Below are positions 54,376-64,000 of a stretch of 64,000 nt of DNA, piece by piece. Under the pieces are notes generated by a model. That model saw nothing but the letters and a program-made list of their open reading frames with translations. It was not told the origin of the DNA and searched no databases. This stretch comes from Siphonodentalium dalli (Eukaryota; Mollusca; Scaphopoda; Gadilida; Siphonodentaliidae): positions 101,203,319-101,267,318 of the forward strand of contig CP136066.1 of assembly GCA_032622095.1 (NCBI GenBank), written 5' to 3'. The position numbers and the translations under genes are program-made. Each line of letters starts with the position of its first letter. Within the stretch, counting starts at the first letter, position 1.

Positions 54376-55058
54376 CATGTATCTTAGAAGAGATATCACC
54401 CTTATTTGATTTTTTTCACAGATCTGTTATAGTTAATTGTTTAGAAACTTTGCAGAGACAACAAATCACCACCATGGAAACATGTGCACCTGTAATTAAG
54501 AGGTTGTTTAGACACATTTTTTTATTTGAAAAATAATTTGTTCAATAGTATGGCTATCCAATTTGTGGCACAAGTCCACATGTATGACTTACAATGTACT
54601 CCGGTTGGCACAGTTTAATACACCTTTTCTTCGATATATGCAGCTGATACTTGTATGCATCCTAGTATGTACACAAGAGTCACATTAAGTTGGTTTGTTA
54701 CTTATATAAAAGACTGAGATAGATTCCGGTCTGGACAGCTGGTCTGGGTGGAATAATGAGGTTAACGAGATTTACCTGTACCTGACTTTACTTACCCATA
54801 TCATTAGTGAGAACACCTGGACTTATTTAATCAATACTCGTCCTATTTACAACCTAGGTTTGCTTTCATGATGAGAATTTTCATTATTATCACTCGCTTA
54901 GATCATAGTCATCTGCATATCATAGAATCATGTAGCCATAACACAGCATGATATTGATAATTGAATTAACGCTGATCGCTAATTACATACCAGGTGAGTT
55001 ACATATGCAACAGATGAATTCTGAGCTGATGGAGAAAATATTAGCATTCAAGTCTGAG
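54376..55058. other. No recognised feature
   Basis: Nothing beyond AT-rich sequence and one ORF that begins inside the family A element. Confidence 0.4.
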
Positions 55059-55452
55059 TTTAGTGTGCCTGTCAATTGCAGAATGAAGTCCCCAGAGGGT
55101 GAATTTAGCGATGCTATCCCGCATAGCGGGCAAGCATCACCAAATTCACCCTCTGGAGAGATCAGTCTTCATGGCCTCATCTGCTATGGGAGAGAGAGAC
55201 TCAGATTGAAATTCCCAAATGGTGAATATTGCGATGTACACCCATTGGGAATCTCGATTATGCAATGTGTTGTCTTGTGTCGTCGGCCAATTTGACGATA
55301 TAGAGAAATTAATCTAAAAAAGAAATATAATTTATGTGAAGAAGTGTCTACAGAAATTTGATAATAAAGAAACTTTCCAGAGAAGATGAGGCCTAAGCAG
55401 AATGAGGTCCCCAGAGGGTGAATTTAGTGATGCTAGCCCGCTATGTTAGCAT
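55059..55452. mobile_element. Family C element, right end truncated
   Basis: TTTAGTGTGCCTGTCAATTG then left hairpin, the 'ACTCAGATTGAAATTCCCAA' and 'ATTGGGAATCTCGATTATGC' core, and the first arm of the right hairpin to GATGCTAGCCCGCTATG. The second arm is missing. Confidence 0.7.
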
Positions 55453-55858
55453 TGATTCATGTTGTTTAGACAAATAGGACACTGAGCAGTTCTGGTTAAA
55501 ACAGACTCCACAGCTAACTACGTCTGGAGATAATGATAGTGTTTTCTATTTCCGTCAGAAAGCATTAAGTCAGTGTCGACCAATCCCAACATCTATCAGA
55601 AAAGCTATGAAGCTATTACAGCCATTCAGGTGTTTGTCCGAATTCCAAAATATGCAGCGGTCAATTCCCTCACTTAGCTAAAAATAGCACAATGAATCTT
55701 CTGTAACATTCATAATTTCACACAGTGCTCACAAAATTAGAGATTACAATTTAAGATGCATAATCTGAATTAAAGCTTGCAAATTACTATTTCTTTGGCT
55801 TCGGGGGTCAATCCGTCTGGAAATAAGTCACCCTTTACTATAAACCTCTATGCTACAC

Positions 55859-55980
55859 CAGCCCTCATAATTGGCCATGGCAATCGGCAATGCCGAAGCC
55901 ATTTGCTGAAGAAAACTGGGCCACGATAAAGGGTTGCCGTAGCAGATTGCCGAAGCCAAACAATCTGAATTAAAAGGGCT
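55859..55980. mobile_element. Miniature hAT-like element, about 121 bp
   Basis: AGCCCTCATAATTGGCCATG to GAATTAAAAGGGCT. GCTACAC lies on both sides (55852-55858, 55981-55987). Contains two GGCAATGCCGAAGCC / GATTGCCGAAGCC direct words. Confidence 0.6.
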
Positions 55981-55987
55981 GCTACAC

Positions 55988-56740
55988 AAATACATTTATC
56001 CGTACATAGCACAATTCGATGAACTGCATGTCATCTAAAGTAATTGGTACACTTTCCATTTGTCCAACATGTTTGGAAGAGGGTACAATGTAGCTTTGGG
56101 GAATAATTGTTCCGCTTTACTTGAATTATAAATTATAAAATACCTAGCCCCCAAATGGAGACGCACAGTATATAATGTGTATTCCAAAAAAACAACTGCT
56201 GTGTTCCCTAATAAAGAGATAATGGTAGCACCAATGCGCGTAACGTCATGGATTATCCGCTTATCTTGAGTTGGACGCGTCCACTCGCTCAAGAGTGAGG
56301 GGGAACATATTTGGCAGGCCTGTGTGACGTGACGTGTGTTAGTGGATGTGCAAAGTTTCAATGTGTTGAAACACAACGATGTAATCATTTCTCGAAACTG
56401 CCTTCGCCTATTTGTATATTGTGAATACCCATCCCCCTGAATGTGCATGCGTGCACATTGCCAGCCTATTGAATACCCCCAAAAAAACCATTCTAATTGC
56501 CCACACACGACTGCCTCCGGTGGGTCACTTAGTGAGACAGTGTCAGCTGTATATATTCACTCACAACTGGACCATTTTGAGTAGAATATATGTGCTAATG
56601 GTGCTCACTTCAGTTGAACGACGTTAGAGGAGCCACACTATTTATTTGATAAAATCACTGATCTGATGTTCTGAGGCGGGTTTCGTGGTGTATCGACATA
56701 TTACAATGCTTCCGTTTGTCAGTTACATGACATGGATACC
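55988..56740. other. Interval with the longest ORF, not recognised
   Basis: A 157-codon minus-strand frame (56035-56508) is the longest in the window. It is rich in Cys, Tyr and Trp without spacing typical of a domain, and no promoter or splice context supports it. I do not call it a gene, though the length is above chance expectation for this base composition. Confidence 0.3.
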
Positions 56741-56741
56741 A

Positions 56742-56817
56742 CTACGAGATAACTCATAGTGGCAACCTGGGAAGGTTGCGTACTACGAGATAACTCATAG
56801 TGGCACTCAACGTGTTA
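56742..56817. repeat. 23-bp direct repeat around a small hairpin, ending GTTAA
   Basis: CTACGAGATAACTCATAGTG at 56742 and 56783, separated by CAACCTGGGAAGGTTG. The right side ends GGCACTCAACGTGTTAA, like a decayed GAGTGCC-type TTAA end (compare 31273). Confidence 0.5.
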
Positions 56818-57554
56818 ACTGATGATTCTTTATTTTATGGCCTGGAATCTATGTAAAAAGTACTGAAAGAAGTACATGTCTTTATTAACTTGAAAGCATC
56901 GATTTTGCTCTATTGTAATACATGTGTTATATATTCAATCAATCAGCTACTATTGTGCCACAATATTGACAAACCATAGAGCCAGCCTCAACAGCTGTTA
57001 GTACGTCTGTCTTTGAAAAACTGAAATATACAGATGAACCAAATATCTACCGCCAGCTGACACTATTACATAACAATCATAATCAACAGAAAATAATTGT
57101 ATGTTAATGGAATTAATGGCCACACAAAGTCTAGACCGAGGGAAAAATAAGCACCTTTTTACTGTCATCAGGCAGATGATTATTCGCTTGATGGCTGAAC
57201 AAGATGAAAAACTATCTTTTTCCTTGGAACAAAGTGTTCACAAGGGTGAACAAAGTGTTCACAATGGCGAATATAGTGATCACTTGGGGTTTTAATACAA
57301 ACTGGATTTGGTTGATTATTTATCCCTGGTTATTTGAGAGTTTCTGCTAGAAATGATCAAAGAAGTCTATTTGGATCCTTTGGCGAGGGTAAACACCGTA
57401 GATTGGTAATGTGCTGGGATCAGAGGGAGGAGGGAATTGGTATTAAAGTTATAATTAATTTGGTGACATCAAAGACGCAAACAAGTTTTGTTGGAACAGA
57501 AGTGAAATAGCATTTTAAAAAATGGACATGGCTCATTCGAAGCCCAAAGTTATG
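56818..57554. other. No confident feature
   Basis: A 64-codon frame (57101-57295) contains a doubled EQSVH(K/N)GE motif produced by a 21-bp direct repeat. No family recognised. Confidence 0.35.
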
Positions 57555-57817
57555 TACAGTAATGCCCTAAATAATCAACTCCTTAACCACAGCACAATTA
57601 TGAGTATTTTTTCAGGATTTAGCGGAAATATGGCTTGTTGCCATTCATCGGAAAGCTCTCAGTGAGATCATCACATCATACAGTGATGCCCTAAATAATC
57701 AATTCTCATTGAGAGCTTTCCGATGAATGGCAACACGCCATATTTCCGACTAAATCCTGAAAAATTACCCATAATTCTGCTGTGGTTAAGGAGTCGATTA
57801 TTTAGGGCATTACTGTA
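57555..57817. mobile_element. Family A foldback with a second left end in its loop
   Basis: Complete left arm, then TACAGTGATGCCCTAAATAA (a second, short left terminus at about 57680) before the complete right arm. It resembles partial insertion or template switching between two family A copies. Confidence 0.75.
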
Positions 57818-58217
57818 CATGTATAAGTAATTTTCTGAGAATTATCTTGAGAATTGTCAAATCATACCTACCTGTACATGGAAGATTTCCGAAAGAACTC
57901 ATCAAATAGCTCTGTAAAAACACTTTCTATTCCCATCTGTTGAGAGCGGCTCTGCCCCCCCCCCCCCCATCCCCCACTCCAGCATGCCTGTTTAAAATTA
58001 TATTAACCACCAGAGCAATTTGCTAGTGAGTCATGCAAATTAATAGAATTTTAAAGTGCTACCATACAGACTACATAACTTTGCTGTGCTATCTTGTAGG
58101 GACAGGGGCACCAGAAGCACCCAAGGAGGTCACAACTTACAGAAAACGGGATTGTTTTCAGCCAGAGCTATTTGCATAAACGCGGAAAAGGCAAACTTTT
58201 GCTAATAATACCACATC

Positions 58218-58618
58218 TTAAAGGCATGGATGGCCTTGACAGTGGGTATTGCTGTTAAAATTGCCACATCTGTTAAAACCTCCACAAAAAGAAAGATTAT
58301 TAAATATAGGCAGATTTTGTTCTTTATATACCAATCATAAATATCGCGTAATTATACATGTACATGTAGTATGTTATTGTCAAGTTTGTATACTTTGTTG
58401 TGTAAACAAAAGCCAAAAACATTACAGAACCTGGCATTTGTTTACATAACAAAGCGAATGTACATGTACTTGACAATAACATACTATTTACGTGATATTT
58501 ATGATTGCTATAAGAACAAAATATGTTTATATTTTAATATTCTTTCTGTTTATGACAGTTTTATCGAGTGTGACTATTTTAACAGCATACCCACTGCGAA
58601 GACCATCCGTGCGTTTAA
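58218..58618. mobile_element. Family M palindromic MITE (401 bp)
   Basis: Ends TTAAAGGCATGGATGGCC and GACCATCCGTGCGTTTAA with about 40 bp of terminal complementarity continuing into AGTGGGTATTGCTGTTAAA / TTTAACAGCATACCCACT. See 1095-1624. Confidence 0.7.
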
Positions 58619-58890
58619 TGCACTCCCCATGACAAGCTTATATTACACTACAGTCTCAGGCGTATAATTATTCAGTCCTCAAAAATTGGCCATCGCAATA
58701 TTAAAGCAATGCTGTGGGAAACGCCATGGCAACATGTGGAATTTAACATGCCACAGCATTATTTTTGTCATGGAACATAATTTTGTCCTAATGTTGAGTG
58801 AGGGCTGCAACATACATGTAACAATGCTGCTTCAGCTGATATCTCAAGTATTTGTTGGCATTCTATGAAGTATGTAAGGCCACTTTGTAC

Positions 58891-58912
58891 CGCCCCCCCC
58901 CCCCCCCCCCCC
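58891..58912. repeat. Poly-C tract
   Basis: About 20 consecutive C after CCG. Similar G/C homopolymers are at 11750, 19935, 57957 and 62957. Confidence 0.85.
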
Positions 58913-58950
58913 TGCCAGCTACATCTGCCTTCCATTAGAACCAATGTCAC

Positions 58951-59295
58951 TAAGGCCAATATAAAAAAAAATACTAGATTTATATCCCCTCCCGATCCTA
59001 TATAAGGCTTCTCCTCAGTTTTATTTTTATTTAGATAATTTTGATGTGAACTTTTTTTTTTATGCCTTAACTGTCAAATTACGTTTCAATTACACATTAA
59101 TCAGTCAATTTTGATCAATGGACAACCTAAACCACCCTGTATTATATAAGTTAGGTTACTGCTTCAATTTCTAGAAATAACCATAACCATTTATGTTAGG
59201 AAGAAATAAAATATATCAAATAAAATTTGCCCTCCGCCCTATTTTTTTGTGAAAAAGTTGGATGTAAATCTAGCAATTTATTTATATTGGCCTAA
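58951..59295. mobile_element. Family J element (345 bp)
   Basis: Terminal inverted repeats TAAGGCCAATATAAA..TACTAGATTTATATCC / GGATGTAAATCTAGCAATTT..TATTGGCCTAA, about 36 bp. Partial reverse copy at 41320-41557. Target duplication not visible. Confidence 0.65.
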
Positions 59296-59704
59296 TGTAG
59301 TTTCTCTTGAATGTGAATTAAATCATTCAGACTTCAAAAGCAGGAGATTTCTGGCTTTAATTTTGTTCAAAGTTGGCCTGCTGCTCAGCGGAAATACATG
59401 TACTTTATGAGTGTGCAGCATACATTACACTAAATAAGTACACTGCAGTACAAGTACTCTGTCAATTAACTCTTGTCAACATGGAGAGCCAGTCATAGTG
59501 TTGACTTTTTCACCTAATTGATTTTCCGTGTTTTGGTATTTCGCCTGGGAATAACTGCATATATTAATTTCTGCATGATTGTGTCTGCAGATTTTTATCA
59601 ATGTTTCAAATTAGAAGGACAATTTGTTCACAATCGCAAGTCCTTTGTGGCCAGTCTGTGAATATTGGCTGCAATATCAGCTGGTGATGTCCAATAATGG
59701 TGCT

Positions 59705-59890
59705 GACATGGACATATTCAGATAATAAGTTCAATAAATGGCCATATGTCATTTGTTGAACTTATTATCTAATCTTGAACCACCAATGAATATGAATTAT
59801 AATTCTGTACTTATATTTTCTCCAGATGAATAAAAGACCATTCCAATGTATACTTTCATACGGTAACTGACAGGAAGAATCTGTCAAGTA
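59705..59890. mobile_element. Family H fragment, reverse
   Basis: CAGATAATAAGTTCAATAAA / TTGTTGAACTTATTATC hairpin followed by AAAGACCATTCCAATGTATA. Confidence 0.5.
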
Positions 59891-60440
59891 AAGAAAGAAA
59901 CTCAAATACGGGTACTAGTATCAATAAGATGCTACATTAATATGTATCAGACGTGACATGTAGTGGAGCAACCACACACGCTATGCCCCGAATTTGCTTT
60001 TCATCGGCGACATAACGCTAAGAATAAATTTTGTAACAGCAATAGTTACAGCATGCAATAGCCCCGGTGGAGACGACATGACAAGTATTGTCATGGATTG
60101 TGCAATCTTGTCTGGATTCTGCCCCACACAGCCATGACATGACGTCTTCTCTGGTTTTCATTCAGCTAATTAACGAAATTGGTCTAAATGAAACTAATAT
60201 GCCTAAATCACATGGGAATTCTTCGGAAGTTGACAATTTTATTTTCATCTCATTGTCCACTTCCGATTCCGCAATTTTACAATCCCCAGACAGGTTCTAA
60301 CCGGCAGTCACATGTCAGTTTAACAAACAAAAACGTACATGCCACCGGAATTTGGCTCATCGCTAATAGAAAATATAGAATAATATGACGTCATCATTCA
60401 CCTGCACCTAATTTATACGCACCAACTCGCGCTTCGCACG
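59891..60440. other. Unassigned, moderately GC-rich
   Basis: A 70-codon frame at 60088-60300 has plausible composition but no motif. TGACGTCA at about 60387 may be a CREB-type site upstream of the TATA box at 60452. Confidence 0.35.
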
Positions 60441-60462
60441 CTTGTGGTTGCTATAAAAGGCC
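60385..60462 (+). promoter_or_regulatory. TGACGTCA plus TATA box, promoter-like
   Basis: TGACGTCATC at about 60387 is followed about 65 bp later by CTATAAAAGGCC (60451-60462), just before the 40-bp array. It could drive transcription through the array. Confidence 0.35.
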
Positions 60463-60835
60463 AGTTATTAATTTTCATCCATTTCACCAACTCTGGCATG
60501 TTATGGATGCTAACTACTAGTAGTGTTTACATCCCTCATGTTATGGATGCTAACTACTAGTAGTGTTTACATCCCTCATGTTATGGATGCTAACTACTAG
60601 TAGTGTTTACATCCCTCATGTTATGGATGCTAACTACTAGTAGTGTTTACATTCCTCATGTTATGGATGCTAACTACTAGTAGTGTTTACATCCCTCATG
60701 TTATGGATGCTAACTACTAGTAGTGTTTACATCCCTCATGATTTTAAGGCTGATTTCATCATGAGGGATGTAAATACAATCCAAAAAAGCCAAACGCATC
60801 CAAAACTGGTTTGAAAATTAATAATTGGCCTCAAA
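60458..60835. repeat. Foldback framing a 40-bp tandem array
   Basis: Six units of 40 bp (60498-60737), ATGTTATGGATGCTAACTAC..TAGTGTTTACATCCCTC, each with the palindrome ACTACTAGTAGT. Unit 4 has one change. After the array, CATGAGGGATGTAAATAC (60762) is the inverse of the unit's end. Outer arms GGCCAGTTATTAATTTTCAT and GAAAATTAATAATTGGCC enclose everything. Layout resembles bivalve non-autonomous elements with a central array; class not established. Confidence 0.85.
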
Positions 60836-61295
60836 TGATGTTAATAATTACGTACTTAAATGAGTTTCTTGAAATTAGTAATTGATCCTGCGAATATTTT
60901 GTATAAATTATAGGTTTACGTTTTACTTGTATCATTTCAGAATAAAAAGAATACTGACGTCTTGTGGGAATTAAAAACAGAATTTCCTTGGCACAAAATC
61001 TGTCAAATCTGGTAAATATGATTGTCTCCAAAATATGCAATTATAAAAAAGGCTAAAAAACAAAACAGTCATATATCTACTTGGATTACTGTGGTATTTT
61101 TGGTTCAACTTAAAGAAAAAGTTAAGAGGCAGGGAATAGCATTTCCCCAGGGAAAGGCCCAAACAATAATTTATCCAGTGATGTCAGATAGCCGCTAATT
61201 ATATTGTCTGCATGTCATGTAAAATCACAGTCAATTAAACTTAGAAATCATGTACAGTAATATGTTTATGAAAGGTTATTTTAATGGGGGCCCCC
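60836..61295. other. No recognised feature
   Basis: AT-rich; short minus-strand ORFs without motifs. Confidence 0.4.
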
Positions 61296-61607
61296 CCCCT
61301 GTGACTCAGTTGGTAGGTAGCATGTCACATTAGGTTGACAAGCTGTCCAGCGATAGCGAAGCTGGTTTGAATCGTGATAACCGCCAATTTGTTATCAACA
61401 CATAGGGAGGCTAATTTGATTCATGCATCTGGGCAAGTTTGTCAGTTGCTTTCCGACGGTTGGTGGTTTATACTACCGCGGTATGTACAGTGGAGCGATA
61501 TCCAGGTGAACTTAACTTTCTGTGCGGTCTTTCCTCCACCCATACACTTCAATCGTGATATGGCCTGGCAATTGAAATGACGATAAACTCCAATAAAAAC
61601 CCAAATG
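61296..61607 (+). mobile_element. tRNA-derived SINE
   Basis: A box TGACTCAGTTGG at 61302-61313, B box GGTTTGAATCG at 61363-61373. Central block GACGGTTGGTGGTTTATACT..GAGCGATATCCAGG, then TTTCCTCCACCC and the tail TGATATGGCCTGGCAATTGA..GATAAACTCC and AATAAAAACCC. Same superfamily as 2938-3252. Preceded by a C-run. Confidence 0.78.
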
Positions 61608-61719
61608 TAGCTTTTTGTATGAGGTTTTAAGTCAGAATAGTATCTTTAAATGCTGTTTTGGACCGAGTCCCATCCCGTTAATCTTCTATAAGAGACTTGA
61701 AATGACGTACTGAATTTAC

Positions 61720-61894
61720 ATAAGGAGCCTCACATACACATGTACATGTATATAAGAAAATGCATTGGCCTAACAATATTTACATTGACCTTGTAAGCTA
61801 GTGCATTTTCTTATATTTTCATTTTCATTTTCTTATACTGGCACAGGATCTTTAATGCTGCACCAGCACAGGTCCTGTCTCAAGAAAGGGTTAA
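61720..61894. mobile_element. Family B element (older type), left end missing
   Basis: AAGGAGCCTCACATAC..ATGCATTGGCCTAACAAT..ATCTTTAATGCTGCACCAGC to CAAGAAAGGGTTAA; second hairpin replaced by a TTTTCATTTTCATTTTC run. Confidence 0.65.
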
Positions 61895-61934
61895 AAGTGT
61901 CAAAAACTGTATATATTTATCTCGAATAAGATGT

Positions 61935-62149
61935 TTAACCCTTTCAGTGCCAAGTGCGATTTTTGTATCAACCCATATTTCCTTGATCATTTTTCAAATT
62001 TATTGATTATAATAATGTGATACATTGATGGAAAGAGCTCTAAGAGGTCTTTCCATCAATGTATCACATTATTATAATCAATAAATTTGAAAAATGATCA
62101 AGGAAATATGGGTTGATACAAAAATCGCACTTGGCACTGAAAGGGTTAA
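61935..62149. mobile_element. Near-perfect 215-bp palindromic TTAA element
   Basis: TTAACCCTTTCAGTGCCAAG to CTTGGCACTGAAAGGGTTAA. The two arms (about 105 bp each) are complementary with essentially one mismatch, around GAGCTCTAAGAGG. Ends share TTAACCCTTT and GTGCCA with family B variants, and TTTTTGTATCAACCCATAT with 31273 and 44995. The ORF starting in it at 62113 is spurious. Confidence 0.88.
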
Positions 62150-62489
62150 TGAGATTAAAGAATGAATTAAAGTGTACTCTTAGCACCAATAAGCATGCCC
62201 TAGCATGGGGAGTTCTCATAATGAGTAGTCCATTCAGACTACACCTTGTTGAGCTCCCAGGAAATCAATGGTGGGCTTTGATTTTCTGTCAATTAAATAA
62301 AGTAGGATCCAGATAACATGCTAACTACTTTGGAGCTGCGAATGACTGCAGTACATCAAACGTAGCTAATGTGTTACTTCATCGACAGACAGAAAGATCA
62401 TACGTTTCTCTCAGTCCCTTTAGTGTGAATTGACTTTGAACTTCTTTTACATAAATGTCAGGTTCAAGGCAAAATGTGAGATATTTATA
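62150..62489. other. No recognised feature
   Basis: Nothing identifiable. Confidence 0.4.
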
Positions 62490-62880
62490 CCCTCCCTCAC
62501 AACAATGTTATGGGGGGTATACTGGAATCCGCTTGTCCGTCCATCCGTCGTCCGTCCTTGAACACAAATTTGTCCAGAGTTTTCCTCAGCCCCGTTTTTC
62601 AACTTAAGACAAATTTATGCAACATGCATAATTTTGTCCGAGCTTTTATTCCTACATTTCTAGATCAATGTTTTTGAAACTTGGCACAGATATTTAGTAC
62701 CATTGGAACCTGTGCACCTGCGATTATGACGTCTGTCTGACTTTTTTTTGTGGAGTTACTCCCTTTTTTTCGACTAAGAACATTTTCGCAACATTCATAA
62801 TTTTGTCCGAGCTTATATTCCTACATTTTTAGGTCAATAGGTTTATGATTAGGGTTAGTGGTTAGGGTTGTGCACCCGCA
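62490..62880. repeat. GTCCGTCC-family repeat
   Basis: TATACCCTCCCTCACAACAA / TGTTATGGGGGGTATA head, then TTGTCCGTCCATCCGTCGTC. Two units follow, each with GTCCGAGCTT(T/A)TATTCCTAC and 'TTTTTCGACT(A/T)A'. TTAGGGTTAG at 62851 is a chance telomere-like word within it. Confidence 0.65.
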
Positions 62881-63174
62881 ATGTGAATCTGATTATTGTA
62901 TTATTTTAACTTAATGTGTATTGACATTACAACATCTTAGTGTTTTAAAAACATGGGGGGGGGGTATCCTTAGTCCCATTGGGACAGTCGCACCTCTAGT
63001 TTCAATTGCATTTTGTCTTGCCTTGACTTCTGGACTGAGGGTAAAGCTGAGGGTAAAGCATTTTTTTATGGTATATATACAGCCCTGTTTATTAGTGTCT
63101 GCTTTCTGCTGAGCCGAAGTGCTGCACATAAAAATAAATTTCAGGAAAATTTCAGAAGCTGTCAATATATACTC

Positions 63175-63430
63175 GTGTTTTATTTAAAAAAATGGATGTA
63201 TTACGGTTATTGGTATGTCCGTCCATCTGTTTGTTCGCATTTGGTTTCTGGATGATAACTTTGATAATCTCAACTGAATGGACTAAAACTTGGTAGGCCT
63301 ACATGTATGTGGGTTTAATACTAGCATAAAATGCAGGTTAAGTTCGAATTTGGGTTCTGCCCACCAATTTTCACCGAAGTTATGGAATTACCAGGGACAT
63401 ATTTTGGCGCGCCCTAGTGATGCTCTCGTT
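63175..63430. repeat. GTCCGTCC-family repeat fragment
   Basis: GGTATGTCCGTCCATCTGTT, GATGATAACTTTGATAATC, 'AAAATGCAGGTTAAGTTCGA' and an ending GCTCTCGTTTT; same order as 28305 and 29764. Confidence 0.6.
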
Positions 63431-63759
63431 TTAAAATTGTATTAAATTGCTGTAGAATCGTAGTTTAAACCAAAGTTGCCAAGAACTACTAGTAGAGAAA
63501 CTGTCACTGAAGACTACCACATAAAATAGTACACGATGAAGTCTATCTGGCTAATTGGCCAAGGTCTCATACAAAATTTATGTCTATGTACGGTACCGTA
63601 TGTTGAGTCATGAGGAAATAAAACCTAACTGGAAATTATTGCATATGACGTGATGGGGACAAGATATTATATTCATCCATCACCGACTGCTGTTCCCCTC
63701 ATAGTTTGAACACCTATACTAAATTATCAAGTTGTGATCTAATCCTTATCGTCTACTGG

Positions 63760-63967
63760 TAGAGTAATGCCCTAAATAATCGACTCCTTAACCACAGCAG
63801 AATTATGGGTAATTTTTCAGGATTTAGTGGGAAATATGGCTTGTTACCTTTCAAAGGAAAGCTCTCTCTTTCCGATGAATGGCAACAAGCCATATTTCCG
63901 TCTAAATCCTGAAAAATTACCCATAATTTTGCTGCGGTTAAGGGGTCGATTATTTAGGGCATTACTA
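63760..63967. mobile_element. Family A foldback, complete
   Basis: TAGAGTAATGCCCTAAATAA to GGGCATTACTAT; one base off the usual CAGT start. Right arm has TTAAGGGGTCGATT. Loop shortened to GCTCTCTCTTTCC. Confidence 0.8.
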
Positions 63968-64000
63968 TGTCTCACTCTCTTCGAGTCTCCTGTGTATTTT

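Noticed and set aside
56035-56508. 157-codon minus-strand ORF, the longest in the window
   Set aside because: No start context, splice signal, domain or repeat support; rich in Cys/Tyr/Trp as noncoding AT-rich ORFs often are. Kept only as a note.
60498-60737. CRISPR-like array
   Set aside because: Units are contiguous 40-bp tandem repeats with no variable spacers, in a eukaryotic genome.
62851-62872. Telomere-like TTAGGGTTAG words
   Set aside because: Only two or three irregular occurrences inside a dispersed repeat; no array.

Overview
The window reads as intronic or intergenic DNA from a marine invertebrate, most likely a mollusc and probably a bivalve. This rests on an AT-rich background studded with ACATGTA words, tRNA-derived SINEs whose 3' tails resemble those of bivalve SINEs, GTCCGTCC-headed dispersed repeats, and very dense short palindromic DNA transposons. 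There is no bacterial-type gene organisation and no complete protein-coding gene. Most six-frame ORFs are under 120 codons and fall inside repeats. Host-gene evidence is limited to three possible exons: a 51-nt microexon at 27725-27775 (+), an exon near 52591-52736 (+), and a minus-strand terminal exon at about 370-585. Family and organism assignments come from visible sequence and remembered family traits; no database search was made. Layout: 1-1094 is plain except for the possible minus-strand exon. A palindromic element (family M) lies at 1095-1624, a SINE at 2938-3252, and a GTCCGTCC repeat at 3291-3775. The region 3795-5661 is unlike its surroundings. It holds a small ORF, about 900 bp of degenerate GAACCCCAT repeats, a CCAAT/TATA promoter, a hammerhead-ribozyme-like fold and the start of an interrupted ORF; a Penelope-like retroelement is the best, still tentative, explanation. 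From 5.8 kb to the end, short non-autonomous elements dominate and are often nested. Main families: (A) a Tc1/mariner-like foldback MITE with CAGTAATGC ends and TA target duplication, about 18 copies. (B) Elements with TTAA target sites and CCCTTT/AAAGGG ends, best read as piggyBac-derived, many with two tandem hairpins. (C) About 430-bp elements with TATAGTGTG ends and a hairpin at each end. (D) About 375-bp elements with TTAAAG ends. (H) About 400-bp elements that also end in TTAACCCTTT. (hAT) Several elements with 7-8 bp target duplications at 20284, 22425, 37138, 38912, 53201 and 55859, plus smaller relatives. Larger-scale structure: a 2.14-kb tandem duplication at 19498-23780 contains a hAT element with a BED-zinc-finger remnant. 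An inverted duplication pairs 32966-33817 with 47254-48027. A 370-bp direct duplication flanks 11 kb. A 164-bp tandem array fills 35546-36950, a 68-bp array 51142-51556 and a 40-bp array 60498-60737. No autonomous transposase is intact, so mobilisation must be or have been in trans. The nesting gives a relative order: the CCCTTT elements at 14000 and 50041 and the TA foldback at 15691 jumped into older repeats.
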